A stretch of 29,934 nt of DNA, from positions 1 through 29,934 of the forward strand of contig CAZRDB010000043.1 in NCBI GenBank assembly GCA_964598695.1. Reading direction: 5' to 3'. The translations under genes and the position numbers were made by a program. The notes below the pieces were generated by a model, which had not been told where the DNA came from, did not search any database, and was given only the letters and a program-made list of their open reading frames with translations. Below, piece by piece: positions 16,207-23,849 of this stretch. Source of the stretch: CAZRDB01 sp964598695. Lineage in GTDB: Bacteria > Armatimonadota > Zipacnadia > UBA1398. Within the stretch, counting starts at the first letter, position 1. Each line of letters opens with the position of its first letter.

Positions 16207-17091
16207 CTACCGGCCCTCGGTCTCCTCGATGCCGAGAGACGTCAGGACCGACAGCGAGCGCAGGGGCGTGTCGAGGTGATACCGCGCGTGCAGCCGGGCG
16301 GCGCGGAGGAGCGCATGGAGGTCGGCGGGGTCCACCGTGAGGCCCAGCGCATGGCCGAGTCTCCGCTCGAGGAAGGCCGCGCCCGTCGCGCGGCAGCGCG
16401 CATCGAGAGGGAGCCCCGCCTCGATCGGCGCGCAGGCGGCACACAGCAGGCCGCCCGCGTCGGCCCGGAAGAGCGCCTCGGTCTCAGGGAGGTCGACCCC
16501 GCAGGCGGCACACTCGAGGAAGTGCAGCGTGTAGCCGAACAGGTGCATCGCGTGGAGCAGGAAGTACAGCTCGACGCGCTCGCCCTCGAGCCCCTCGTTG
16601 AGGCGGCGCAGGGCATCGTGCAGCAGTGCGAAGAGGCGCGGCTGGGCCTCGCCGGGCTCGGTGCCGCGCTCGGTGACCTCGCACAGGAGCGAGGCGCGCG
16701 CGTAGAGCGCCACGTCCTCGCGGAGGGCGCGGTAGGCATGGACCACCTCGCCGCCGGCGAGGGTCGCGTAGTCGCCGCGACCGCGGATCACCCGGCACTC
16801 GGCCAGCGTGAAGGGCTCGACCAGCGGCGCGAGCTTTGAGCGGGGCCGGCGGGCCGAGCGGGCCGCCGCCAGCACCTTGCCCTCCTCGCGGGAGAGCAGC
16901 ACCGCGATGCGGTCGGCCTCGCCGCTGTCGCGGCGGGCGAGGGTGATCGTCGTCAGGATGCTCTCGTCTGCCGTCGTCGTCTCCCTCGCGGCGCCGCTGC
17001 CCCCCTCGCCGGTGTTCGGGCCCGCCCGGCCGAGTCCTCGCGCCGGGGAGGAGCGGATCAGAGCCCGCCCCTCCCGGCGCCGGACGGTCAC
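16207..17091 (-). CDS. recO: DNA repair protein RecO
   Basis: 294 residues. RecO loads RecA with RecF/RecR at gaps by annealing and displacing SSB. The N-terminal OB-fold reads ITLARRDSGEADRIAVLLSREEGKV (49-73), then KLAPLVEPFTLAECRV; the C-terminal helical part holds a zinc-finger-like ECAACG (Cys194, Cys197) and LLCAACA (Cys217, Cys220). The start is inferred: GTG at 17091 overlaps the trpA stop (GTGA), which gives a ~45-residue Arg/Gly-rich extension ahead of the OB-fold that relatives usually lack. No ATG or other GTG lies closer. It is the last gene of the trp transcription unit. Confidence 0.85.
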   Translation of the reverse strand: MTVRRREGRALIRSSPARGLGRAGPNTGEGGSGAARETTTADESILTTITLARRDSGEADRIAVLLSREEGKVLAAARSARRPRSKLAPLVEPFTLAECRVIRGRGDYATLAGGEVVHAYRALREDVALYARASLLCEVTERGTEPGEAQPRLFALLHDALRRLNEGLEGERVELYFLLHAMHLFGYTLHFLECAACGVDLPETEALFRADAGGLLCAACAPIEAGLPLDARCRATGAAFLERRLGHALGLTVDPADLHALLRAARLHARYHLDTPLRSLSVLTSLGIEETEGR

Positions 17092-17849
17092 AGTCTTCGC
17101 GTGGCCTCCTTCAACGCGCGGCAGAACGCGGCGGCGCTCGAGGCGCGGCACCCGGAAGGGGCCTGCTGGATGCAGTCGATCATCGCGCTGCCGATGATCG
17201 CGCCGTCGGCGCAGCTCACGACCGAGGCCACGTGGGCGGGCGTCGCGATCCCGAATCCGACGCAGACGGGGACATCGGTCTGCGCGCGCACCCGCGCGAC
17301 CAGCTCGGGCAGATCGGGCGGCAGCTCGGCCTGGGCGCCGGTGGTCCCCGCGCGCGAGACGCAGTAGACGAAGCCGCCGCCGGCCTCGGCGACGCGGCGG
17401 ATCGTGGCCTCGGTGCTCGNNNNNNNNNNCCACTCACGCCCGGCATCGACGGGGAGGTCGGTGACCAGGACGCCGTCGGCCCCGGCCGAGGCCGCCCGGT
17501 GGGCGAATGCCTTGTAGCCCTTGTGGTGGACGAGGTTCACGTAGGTCATGATGACGATGGGGATCGGGCTCTCGGCCCGGATCCGTTCGATGATCGAGAA
17601 GACGGTCTCCGGCGTGGCGCCGGCCTCGAGCGACCGCTGGCAGGCGGCCTGGATCGTCGGCCCGTCGGCCACCGGGTCGGAGAAGGGCATCCCGATCTCG
17701 AGGATGTCGACGCCGGCCTCCGCGAGGCCCAGCGCGATCTCGACCGTCTCGTCGGCCGAGGGATCGCCCGCGGTCAGGTAGACGACGAGCGCGCTCTCCC
17801 CCCGCTCGCGGAGACGTGCCATGGTCTGATCAACGCGTGTGGTGGGCAT
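17088..17849 (-). CDS. trpA: Tryptophan synthase alpha subunit (interrupted by an N gap)
   Basis: It cleaves indole-3-glycerol phosphate to indole and glyceraldehyde 3-phosphate, passing indole to TrpB. LEIGMPFSDPVADGPTIQ carries the catalytic Glu51 and Asp62; FVYCVSRAGTTGA and VCVGFGIATPAHV are the phosphate-binding region. The ATG at 17849 has GGAGGTG six bases upstream; the GTG at 17858 lies inside that Shine-Dalgarno. The start overlaps the trpB stop by 20 bases. Ten Ns (17420-17429) interrupt the stretch after VTDLPVDAGREW. Compared with E. coli TrpA, about 13 more residues are expected there than the Ns allow, so the gap is undersized and the coding sequence is incomplete as assembled. 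The remaining sequence looks intact, so this is an assembly gap rather than a pseudogene. Confidence 0.92.
   Translation of the reverse strand: MPTTRVDQTMARLRERGESALVVYLTAGDPSADETVEIALGLAEAGVDILEIGMPFSDPVADGPTIQAACQRSLEAGATPETVFSIIERIRAESPIPIVIMTYVNLVHHKGYKAFAHRAASAGADGVLVTDLPVDAGREWXXXXSTEATIRRVAEAGGGFVYCVSRAGTTGAQAELPPDLPELVARVRAQTDVPVCVGFGIATPAHVASVVSCADGAIIGSAMIDCIQQAPSGCRASSAAAFCRALKEATRRL
17420..17429. other. Scaffold gap (10 N) inside trpA
   Basis: Ten Ns in the segment leading to the strand before STEATIRRVAE. Family comparison suggests that about 50 bases belong here, so ten is a placeholder length and the preserved frame across it is not informative. Confidence 0.95.
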
Positions 17850-19056
17850 CGGCCGCACCTCCCTGTCCCGGTATCTGGCGCCCCGTCACGCGGGCGACCT
17901 CGACGACGTCCTTGTCGCCGCGGCCGGAGAGGTTCACGACGACGAGGCTGTCGCGCGGCAGCGTACGGCCGACCGACTTCAGGTAGCCGATCGCGTGAGC
18001 CGACTCCAGTGCCGGGATGATCCCCTCCATCCGCGAGAGGTACTCGAAGCCCTCGAGAGCCTCGTCATCGGTTGCGGCGACGTAGGTCGCGCGGTGGGTG
18101 TCGTGCAGGTAGGAGTGCTCCGGCCCGACGGCCGGGTAGTCGAGCCCCGCGCTGACCGAGTGCGTCGGGAGGATCTGCCCGTCGGCGTCCTGCATGACGT
18201 AGGTCCGCGCGCCGTGGAGGACGCCGTCCTCGCCCGCGCCCAGCGAGGCCGCATGCTCGCCGGTCACGAGCCCCTTGCCGCCGGCCTCCACGCCGACCAG
18301 TTGCACCGCCCTGTCCTCGGCGAACGGGTGGAAGATCCCCATTGCGTTCGAGCCGCCGCCCACGCAGGCGATCACGGTGTCAGGGAGGCGCCCCTCCCGC
18401 TCGAGGATCTGCGCGCGGGCCTCGCGGCCGATCACCGACTGCAGGTCGCGCACGAGGGTGGGGTAGGGGTGGGGCCCGACCACGCTGCCGATCACGTAGT
18501 GGGTGTCGGCGATGTTGGTCACCCAGTCGCGGAAGGCCTCGTTGATCGCGTCCTTCAGCGTCCGCGAACCCGATTCGACGCTCACGACGCGCGCGCCGAG
18601 CAACTCCATCCGGTAGACGTTGAGCGCCTGCCGGCGAACATCCTCGGAGCCCATGTACACCTCGCACGGGAGATCGAACAGCGCGCACGCCGTCGCCGTC
18701 GCGACGCCGTGCTGTCCGGCGCCCGTCTCGGCGATGATCCGCCCCTTGCCCATGCGCTTGGCGAGTACGACCTGGCCGAGCGCGTTGTTCAGCTTGTGGG
18801 AGCCGGTGTGGCACAGGTCCTCGCGCTTCAGGTAGACGCGGAGTCCGAGGTCCTCGGAGATCCGGCGTGCGTGGAACAGCGCGGTCGGCCGGCCGATGTA
18901 GTGGGCCTGCAGCGCGGCGATCTCGGCGAGGAACGCCGGGTCGTCGCGAAACCGGCCGTAGGCCCGGGTCAACTCATCGAGCGCGGCGCTCACGGTCTCC
19001 GGCACGTAGCGCCCGCCCCACGGCCCGAAGTAGCCCTCCGGTGTGAGTCCGATCAT
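17830..19056 (-). CDS. trpB: Tryptophan synthase beta subunit
   Basis: 408 residues, normal for TrpB1. It condenses indole with serine using PLP, in complex with TrpA. Visible elements are the N-terminal GYFGPWGGRYVPE, the PLP Schiff-base lysine in HTGSHKLNNALGQ (Lys88), AETGAGQHG with catalytic Glu110, the phosphate-binding GGGSNA, and LSGRGDKD near the C-terminus. This is the canonical TrpA-dependent form, not TrpB2. The ATG overlaps the trpF stop (ATGA at 19053-19056) and its own 3' end runs 20 bases into trpA, so translation of trpF-trpB-trpA is tightly coupled. Confidence 0.97.
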   Translation of the reverse strand: MIGLTPEGYFGPWGGRYVPETVSAALDELTRAYGRFRDDPAFLAEIAALQAHYIGRPTALFHARRISEDLGLRVYLKREDLCHTGSHKLNNALGQVVLAKRMGKGRIIAETGAGQHGVATATACALFDLPCEVYMGSEDVRRQALNVYRMELLGARVVSVESGSRTLKDAINEAFRDWVTNIADTHYVIGSVVGPHPYPTLVRDLQSVIGREARAQILEREGRLPDTVIACVGGGSNAMGIFHPFAEDRAVQLVGVEAGGKGLVTGEHAASLGAGEDGVLHGARTYVMQDADGQILPTHSVSAGLDYPAVGPEHSYLHDTHRATYVAATDDEALEGFEYLSRMEGIIPALESAHAIGYLKSVGRTLPRDSLVVVNLSGRGDKDVVEVARVTGRQIPGQGGAADAHHTR

Positions 19057-19703
19057 CCGTTCCCTCCCTCATGGACGGTCCCGTGGACCGAGGCGTGGCG
19101 CACCGCGTGGAGGAACTGCGCGATGCGCGGTGGATCTTTCCTGCCCGGCTCCCGCTCGAGGCCCGAGCTGGCGTCGACCCCGTAGGGCCGCACCGCCACG
19201 ATGGCGTCGGCGACGTTGCCCGGCGTGAGGCCGCCCGCGAGGATGACTCGGTGGCCGCGGTGGGCGGCCTCGCGCGCGATGTCCCATCGCGCCGTCTGTC
19301 CGGTGCCGCCCGGGAGCCCCTCGACGTACGCGTCGAGGACGAACCCGGCGCAGCGCCATCGCTCCAGCTCCGCGAGCGACTCCTCGTTGCGCAGCCGAAC
19401 GGCGCGGAGCACCTGCCACTCGGCCAGTTCCTCGGCATAGCAGGGCGGCTCGGCGCCGTGGAGCTGGATCGCCGTCAGTCCGCAGGTGCGCGCGATGGCC
19501 CGGATCCCCTCGACCGCCTCGTCGACGAAGACCCCGACGCGCGCCACGAAGGGCGGGAGGGCGCGGCAGATCGCCGCGGCCGCGGATGGCTCGATGCGGC
19601 GCGCGCTCGGCGCGAAGACGAAGCCGAGTGCGTCGGCGCCCGCCTCGGCAGCGGCGAGTGCGTCCTCCCGGTTCGTGATGCCACAGATCTTCACGCGCGT
19701 CAT
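19053..19703 (-). CDS. trpF: Phosphoribosylanthranilate isomerase
   Basis: 216 residues. It isomerises N-(5'-phosphoribosyl)anthranilate to the carboxyphenylamino-deoxyribulose phosphate. VKICGITN holds the general-base Cys7; FVLDAYVEGLPGGTG holds the general-acid Asp124; VILAGGLTPGNV and YGVDASSGLEREPGRKD bind phosphate. It is a separate gene, not fused to trpC as in enterobacteria. Start and stop overlap trpC and trpB by four bases each (ATGA). Confidence 0.96.
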   Translation of the reverse strand: MTRVKICGITNREDALAAAEAGADALGFVFAPSARRIEPSAAAAICRALPPFVARVGVFVDEAVEGIRAIARTCGLTAIQLHGAEPPCYAEELAEWQVLRAVRLRNEESLAELERWRCAGFVLDAYVEGLPGGTGQTARWDIAREAAHRGHRVILAGGLTPGNVADAIVAVRPYGVDASSGLEREPGRKDPPRIAQFLHAVRHASVHGTVHEGGNG

Positions 19704-20479
19704 CCCGCCCGCCCCGCCTTCACGAACTCCCGCGCGGCCGCCCCCACGTCGGCCTGGCGCATGAAGTGCTCACCCACGAGCACGGCGTCGACCCCACAGC
19801 CGGCCAGACGGGCGATGTCGGCGGTCGAGCCGATCCCGCTCTCGGCCACCAGGACGGCCTCGCCGCGCGGGACGGCGGCCGCGATCCGCTCGGTCGTCGC
19901 GAGGTCGACCGCGAAGGTCTGCAGGTCCCGGTTGTTGACGCCCAGCAGGCGGGCCCCGGCATCGAGGGCCACCCGCGCCTCCTCTTCGGTGTGGGCCTCG
20001 ACGAGGGCGCCGAGACCGCGCGCGGCCGCCCCCGCCAGCATCCGGTCGAGATCGGCGCGCGCGAGCGCGGCGACGATCAGCAGGACGGCGTCGGCTCCGT
20101 AGGCGAGGGCCTCGTCGAGCTGGTACTCGTCGACGAGGAAGTCCTTGCGCAGCAGCGGCACGGTCGCCGCCTGCTTCGCGGCCCACAGGTCGTCGAGGTG
20201 GCCGCGGAAGCGGCGCGGCTCGGTGAGACACGAGATCGCTGCGACCCCGGCCTCCGAGTACAGCCCGGCCACATCGGCCGGCGAGAGGTCGGGCCGGATC
20301 GGCCCCTTCGACGGCGAGGCCCGCTTGATCTCGGCGATCACAGAGACCCCGGGCGCGCGCAGCGCCCCCTCGAACGCCTCCGGGGCGAGGGGGACCGACC
20401 GCTGGGGTAAGGGGCGCCCGGCGCGCTTGCGCTCCGCCAGATCGCGCCGTGTGACGGCGAGAATGTCATCGAGGATCAT
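19700..20479 (-). CDS. trpC: Indole-3-glycerol phosphate synthase
   Basis: 259 residues. It closes the indole ring with decarboxylation. Key blocks are VIAEIKRASPSKGPI (Glu50, Lys52), PLLRKDFLVDEYQ (catalytic Lys112), LVEAHTEEE (Glu161), GVNNRDLQTF (Asn182) and LVAESGIGS (Glu213, Ser214). The ATG at 20479 overlaps the trpD stop (ATGA) and has AGGAGGAGG seven bases upstream; the much longer open frame upstream lies in trpD and trpG sequence and is not used. Confidence 0.97.
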   Translation of the reverse strand: MILDDILAVTRRDLAERKRAGRPLPQRSVPLAPEAFEGALRAPGVSVIAEIKRASPSKGPIRPDLSPADVAGLYSEAGVAAISCLTEPRRFRGHLDDLWAAKQAATVPLLRKDFLVDEYQLDEALAYGADAVLLIVAALARADLDRMLAGAAARGLGALVEAHTEEEARVALDAGARLLGVNNRDLQTFAVDLATTERIAAAVPRGEAVLVAESGIGSTADIARLAGCGVDAVLVGEHFMRQADVGAAAREFVKAGRAG

Positions 20480-21504
20480 CGCGCATCCTCCTCCTGTGTG
20501 AGTCTGCATAGCTCCGCAAGCTTGGCGCGGGCCGCGCCCGAGGCGAGCGAGTGCCGCGCCAGCTCCATTCCTTGGTCGGTTGTGGCGGCACGGCCGGCGA
20601 CGGCGAGGGCGCAGGCGGCGTTGACGAGGACGACATCCTGCCGCGGACCGGGCTCGGCCTCGAGCACGCGCTCCAGCATCTCGGCCGAGGCCCGCGGGTC
20701 GCCGCCGGCGAGGTCGGCGATCTCGGCGCGGTCGACGCCGAAGTCGTCCGGCTCCACCGTCCGCAGCTCGTAGCCGCCGCGCTCGACCTGAGCCAGGCGT
20801 GTCGGCCCGACGGTGGAGACCTCGTCCATCCCGCACAGGCCGTGGACCACGAGCGCCCGCTCGCAGTCGAGCTGCGCGAGCGCCCCCGCGACCTTCGGGA
20901 CGGCATCCTCGGTGTAGACGCCGACGACCTGCAGCCGCGCGCCGGCCGGGTTGGCCAGGGGCCCGAGCAGGTTGAAGACCGTCCGGAAGCCCAGCTCGCG
21001 CCGCGGCCCCGCGGCATGGCTCATCGCGGGGTGGAGCGCGGGAGCGAAGAGGAAGCCGATGCCGATCTCGTCGATGCACCGCGCGACCGATTCGGGCGAG
21101 ATGGCGGTGCGCACGCCGAGCGCCTCGAGGACGTCGGCGCTGCCGCACTGGCTCGACTGGGCCCGGTTGCCGTGTTTCGCGACCGGCACGCCCGCACCGG
21201 CGACGACGAACGCCGCGGCGGTCGAGATGTTGAACGTGTCGCAGTGGTCGCCGCCGGTCCCGCAGGTGTCGAGCACGCCGGCGCGGTGGTGGGGGATGCG
21301 AACGGCGTTCGCGCGCATGACATGGACGAAGCCGGCGATCTCCTCCTCGGTCTCGCCGCCCATCCGGAGGGCGGTGAGGAACGCGCCGACCTGTGCCTGG
21401 GTCGCCTCGCCCCGCATGAGGATCCCCATTGCCTCCTCGGCATGTGCGCGCGAGAGCGCCCGGCCGGCGACCAGCTCGGTCAGGTAGGGAGTGAGTCCGC
21501 TCAC
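20476..21504 (-). CDS. trpD: Anthranilate phosphoribosyltransferase
   Basis: 342 residues. It transfers phosphoribose from PRPP to anthranilate. The PRPP-binding glycine loop DTCGTGGD (79-86), NISTAAAFVVAGAG, VAKHGNRA (109-115) and the GPLANPAGA segment are all present. Initiation is at a GTG (21504) that overlaps the trpG stop (GTGA). It is a free-standing enzyme, not a TrpG-D fusion. Confidence 0.97.
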   Translation of the reverse strand: MSGLTPYLTELVAGRALSRAHAEEAMGILMRGEATQAQVGAFLTALRMGGETEEEIAGFVHVMRANAVRIPHHRAGVLDTCGTGGDHCDTFNISTAAAFVVAGAGVPVAKHGNRAQSSQCGSADVLEALGVRTAISPESVARCIDEIGIGFLFAPALHPAMSHAAGPRRELGFRTVFNLLGPLANPAGARLQVVGVYTEDAVPKVAGALAQLDCERALVVHGLCGMDEVSTVGPTRLAQVERGGYELRTVEPDDFGVDRAEIADLAGGDPRASAEMLERVLEAEPGPRQDVVLVNAACALAVAGRAATTDQGMELARHSLASGAARAKLAELCRLTQEEDAR

Positions 21505-22094
21505 CGGGCATCACACCCGATCGCGCCCTCGAGGAAGTTGCGGAGCAGCGCGTGGCCGTGCTCGGTGAGGATCGACTCCGGGTGGAACTGCACGCCCTCG
21601 ATGGTGGCGCCGCGGTGGCGCAGGCCCATGATCTCCTCCTGATCCTGGCTCCAGGCCGAAACGACCAGGTCGGGGCCAAGGCTCTCCCGCTCGACGAGCA
21701 GGGAGTGGTAGCGCACCGCGGTGAAGGGGCTCGGAAGGCCGGAGAAGAGGCCCCGGCCGTCGTGCTCGATCCGGGAGACCTTGCCGTGCATCAGGCGCCC
21801 GGCACGGACGACCCGGCCGCCGAAGACCGCTCCAACAGCTTGGTGTCCGAGGCAGACACCGAGTGTCGGCACCCTGCGGCGGAGTCCGAACTCCTCGAGG
21901 ATCGCGCAACTGAGGCCGGCCTCGGCGGGGGTCTTCGGGCCGGGCGAGATGCAGATCCGGCTCGGCGCCATCCGCGCGATCTCCTCGAGGGTCGTCTGGT
22001 CGTTGCGCCGGACCTCGACCTCGGCCTCCAGCTCGCCGAGGTACTGGACGATGTTGTAGGTGAAGCTGTCGTAGTTGTCGATGACGAGGATCAT
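21501..22094 (-). CDS. trpG: Anthranilate synthase glutamine amidotransferase component
   Basis: 197 residues. It releases ammonia from glutamine for TrpE. The class I amidotransferase triad is visible: LGVCLGHQAVG (Cys81), and GVQFHPES (His171, Glu173); the N-terminus MILVIDNYDSFTYNIVQYLG is the family hallmark and fixes the start at 22094. The ATG overlaps the trpE stop (ATGA). It may also serve aminodeoxychorismate synthase (PabA role) if the genome has no separate copy; this cannot be judged from the window. Confidence 0.97.
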   Translation of the reverse strand: MILVIDNYDSFTYNIVQYLGELEAEVEVRRNDQTTLEEIARMAPSRICISPGPKTPAEAGLSCAILEEFGLRRRVPTLGVCLGHQAVGAVFGGRVVRAGRLMHGKVSRIEHDGRGLFSGLPSPFTAVRYHSLLVERESLGPDLVVSAWSQDQEEIMGLRHRGATIEGVQFHPESILTEHGHALLRNFLEGAIGCDAR

Positions 22095-23596
22095 CGCTCC
22101 CCCTCCTCTGCCAGCTCGATCGCCCGGAACATCGCCGCGGCCTTGTTGAGGCACTCCTCGTACTCGCGGTCGGGGTCCGAATCGGCGACGAGACCGGAGC
22201 CTGCCTGGACGTGCGCGACGCCGCGGTCGATCACGATCGTGCGGATCGCGATGCAGGTATCCATCGAGCCCGAGAAGCCGAAGTAGCCGATCGCCCCCGC
22301 GTAGACCCCGCGACGCGTCGGCTCCAGCTCGTCGATGATCTCCATCGCCCGGACCTTCGGCGCCCCGCTGACCGTGCCGGCCGGGAAGGTCGCCGCGAGA
22401 ACGTCGAACTGGTCGCGGCCCGGCGCCAGCCGACCCACCACGTTCGAGACGATGTGCATCACGTGGCTGTACCGCTCTACGACCATCAGCTCGTCGACCC
22501 GAACCGAGCCGTACTCGCAGACGCGACCGAGATCGTTGCGGCCGAGATCGACGAGCATGATGTGCTCGGCCCGCTCCTTCTCGTCGGCCAGGAGTTCCGC
22601 CTCGAGCGCGGCGTCCTCCTCGGGTGTTGCCCCGCGCCGACGCGTGCCGGCGATCGGACGCACCCGCACCTCGCCCTCGTTCTCGGTCACGAGGATCTCG
22701 GGCGAGGAGCCCACGATATGCATCCCGCCGAAGGCGAGGTAGTACATGTAGGGCGAGGGGTTGACGACCCGGAGCGCGCGGTAGACCTCGTAGGGCGAGG
22801 CCTGGACCCGGCGCGAGAACCGCTGCGAGAGCACGACTTGGATGACGTCGCCCGCCGCGATGTACTCCCGCGAGCGCTCGACGGCCCGCACGTACTCCGG
22901 CCGATCGAGGTTCGAGGAGACGCCCTCGGGGAGCGTGGCGGGGCGGTCGGACGCGCGGCGTACGACCTCATGGACGCCGCTCACCGGGGCCGCCGCCCGC
23001 AGCCGGTCGGTCGTGCGGGAGATCCGACGGAGGGCCTCGTCGTAGGCCGCGTCGGGGTCGCCGTCGACCCGCTGGTTGACGAGCACCTTCATCGTCATCG
23101 TCACGTGATCGAAGACGATCAGCTCCTCGATGCCGGCCATGAGGCAGTCGGGGACGCCCAGGTCGTCGGTCGGCGCATCGGGCAGGCGCTCGAAGAAGCG
23201 CACGGCGTCGTAGCCCACGTAGCCGACCGCCCCGCCCGTGAAACGCGGTAGTCCCGGCAGGTGGGCCTGGCGCTCGTTCGCGAGTTGGGCCCGGAGCGCG
23301 GTAAGCGGCGACTCCCCCTCGCCGAGGACCCGCTGGGTCGAGCGACCGTCCTGCTCGAGCCACAGCCGCCGTCCGCGCGTGGTGAGCACGAACGAGGGGC
23401 TGTGCCCGATGAAGCTGTACCGCGCGAGCTGCTCGCCTCCCGTCACGCTCTCGAGCAGCAGCACGTTGCCGTCGGCCCCGAGCTTGCCGAGGACCGAGAC
23501 CGGGGTCTCGGTGTCGGCGAACAGCTCGCGGTAGACGGGGATGCGGTTGCTCTCCCGGGCGAGCGCGCGGAAGGTCGCGCGATCGGGGAACGCCAT
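22091..23596 (-). CDS. trpE: Anthranilate synthase component I
   Basis: 501 residues. It converts chorismate and ammonia to anthranilate, the first committed step. The N-terminal regulatory segment VLLLESVTGGEQLARYSFIG (45-64) contains the LLES element that binds tryptophan in feedback-inhibited enzymes, and VVNPSPYMYYLAF is the second part of that site. Catalytic blocks are IVGSSPEILV, RPIAGTRRRG, EHIMLVDLGRNDLGRV, FPAGTVSGAPKVRAMEII and the C-terminal AGSGLVADSDPDREYEE. The ATG at 23596 (MAFPDR) is preceded by AGGAGGGAG; the upstream in-frame extension overlaps the attenuator hairpin and is not used. It heads the structural genes, 119 bases after the leader-peptide stop. Confidence 0.97.
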   Translation of the reverse strand: MAFPDRATFRALARESNRIPVYRELFADTETPVSVLGKLGADGNVLLLESVTGGEQLARYSFIGHSPSFVLTTRGRRLWLEQDGRSTQRVLGEGESPLTALRAQLANERQAHLPGLPRFTGGAVGYVGYDAVRFFERLPDAPTDDLGVPDCLMAGIEELIVFDHVTMTMKVLVNQRVDGDPDAAYDEALRRISRTTDRLRAAAPVSGVHEVVRRASDRPATLPEGVSSNLDRPEYVRAVERSREYIAAGDVIQVVLSQRFSRRVQASPYEVYRALRVVNPSPYMYYLAFGGMHIVGSSPEILVTENEGEVRVRPIAGTRRRGATPEEDAALEAELLADEKERAEHIMLVDLGRNDLGRVCEYGSVRVDELMVVERYSHVMHIVSNVVGRLAPGRDQFDVLAATFPAGTVSGAPKVRAMEIIDELEPTRRGVYAGAIGYFGFSGSMDTCIAIRTIVIDRGVAHVQAGSGLVADSDPDREYEECLNKAAAMFRAIELAEEGER

Positions 23597-23633
23597 GCCG
23601 TCAACTCCCTCCTGGTGTCCGACCCTGAAACGC

Positions 23634-23669
23634 AAAAGAGGCCGGGAGCTTGTGGAAGCTCCCGACCTC
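23634..23669 (-). terminator. trp attenuator terminator (segments 3:4)
   Basis: On the minus strand a 14-base-pair stem (one G-U) with loop CCAC, arms 23669-23656 and 23651-23638, is followed directly by TTTT (23637-23634) and GCGTTT: a classic intrinsic terminator placed between the leader peptide and trpE. Confidence 0.9.
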
Positions 23670-23729
23670 ATCTTGTGTCCTGCTACTGCGCGTACGAGCG
23701 GATGAGGCTAGGGGCTTAGGACCCCCGCC
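23665..23729 (-). promoter_or_regulatory. trp attenuator: alternative antiterminator and 1:2 pairing segments
   Basis: Segment 2 (GCCTCATC, 23708-23701) is complementary to GATGAGGT (23672-23665), whose GAGG forms the base of the terminator stem, so 2:3 and 3:4 pairings are mutually exclusive. Segment 1 (GGCGGGG, 23729-23723, overlapping the second Trp codon) can pair with CCCC-TA-GCC (23714-23706). A ribosome stalled on the Trp codons would cover segment 1, free segment 2 and prevent termination. Pairings were found by eye; energies were not calculated. Confidence 0.8.
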
Positions 23730-23766
23730 ACCAGTAACCGCTCACCGTGGTCGGAATGAAGTTCAT
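23716..23766 (-). CDS. trpL: trp operon leader peptide
   Basis: A 16-codon reading frame, MNFIPTTVSGYWWRGS then TAA. Codons 12 and 13 (23733-23728) are tandem TGG, the hallmark of a tryptophan attenuator leader. It lies between a consensus promoter and the attenuator hairpins, 119 bases upstream of trpE. There is no Shine-Dalgarno before the ATG (ATTCGGGCCGAC precedes it), and the predicted transcription start is only a few bases upstream, so translation is probably from a leaderless or near-leaderless transcript. The peptide's role is to report charged tRNA-Trp supply through ribosome stalling; a trans-acting role like that of some alphaproteobacterial leaders is possible but not shown. Confidence 0.88.
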   Translation of the reverse strand: MNFIPTTVSGYWWRGS

Positions 23767-23775
23767 GTCGGCCCG

Positions 23776-23804
23776 AATCTACCCGCCGCGCGGAGGGCTG
23801 TCAA
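23776..23804 (-). promoter_or_regulatory. trp operon sigma70-type promoter
   Basis: TTGACA (23804-23799) and TAGATT (23781-23776) are separated by exactly 17 bases, a near-perfect housekeeping promoter. The start site is expected about 6-8 bases after the -10 hexamer, at ~23770-23768, right at the leader-peptide ATG (23766). Confidence 0.85.
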
Positions 23805-23827
23805 CACAGGCCTCGGCAGCGACCGAC

Positions 23828-23849
23828 CGCGGCCTGGGCCCGGCCCGCG
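23828..23849 (-). terminator. Possible weak hairpin after the GH172 gene
   Basis: Immediately after the GH172 stop, CGCGG(g)CC pairs with GGCCGCG across a 7-base loop (one bulge). No T-run follows. It may separate this gene from the trp promoter 24 bases further on. Confidence 0.3.

Noticed and set aside
17839..19185. 448-codon plus-strand frame across trpB
   Set aside because: Lies entirely over the unmistakable trpB coding strand and has no recognisable domain.
20480..21679. Upstream extension of the trpC frame to 21679
   Set aside because: Runs through trpD and trpG in a wrong frame; TrpC homology, Shine-Dalgarno and the ATGA overlap all place the start at 20479.
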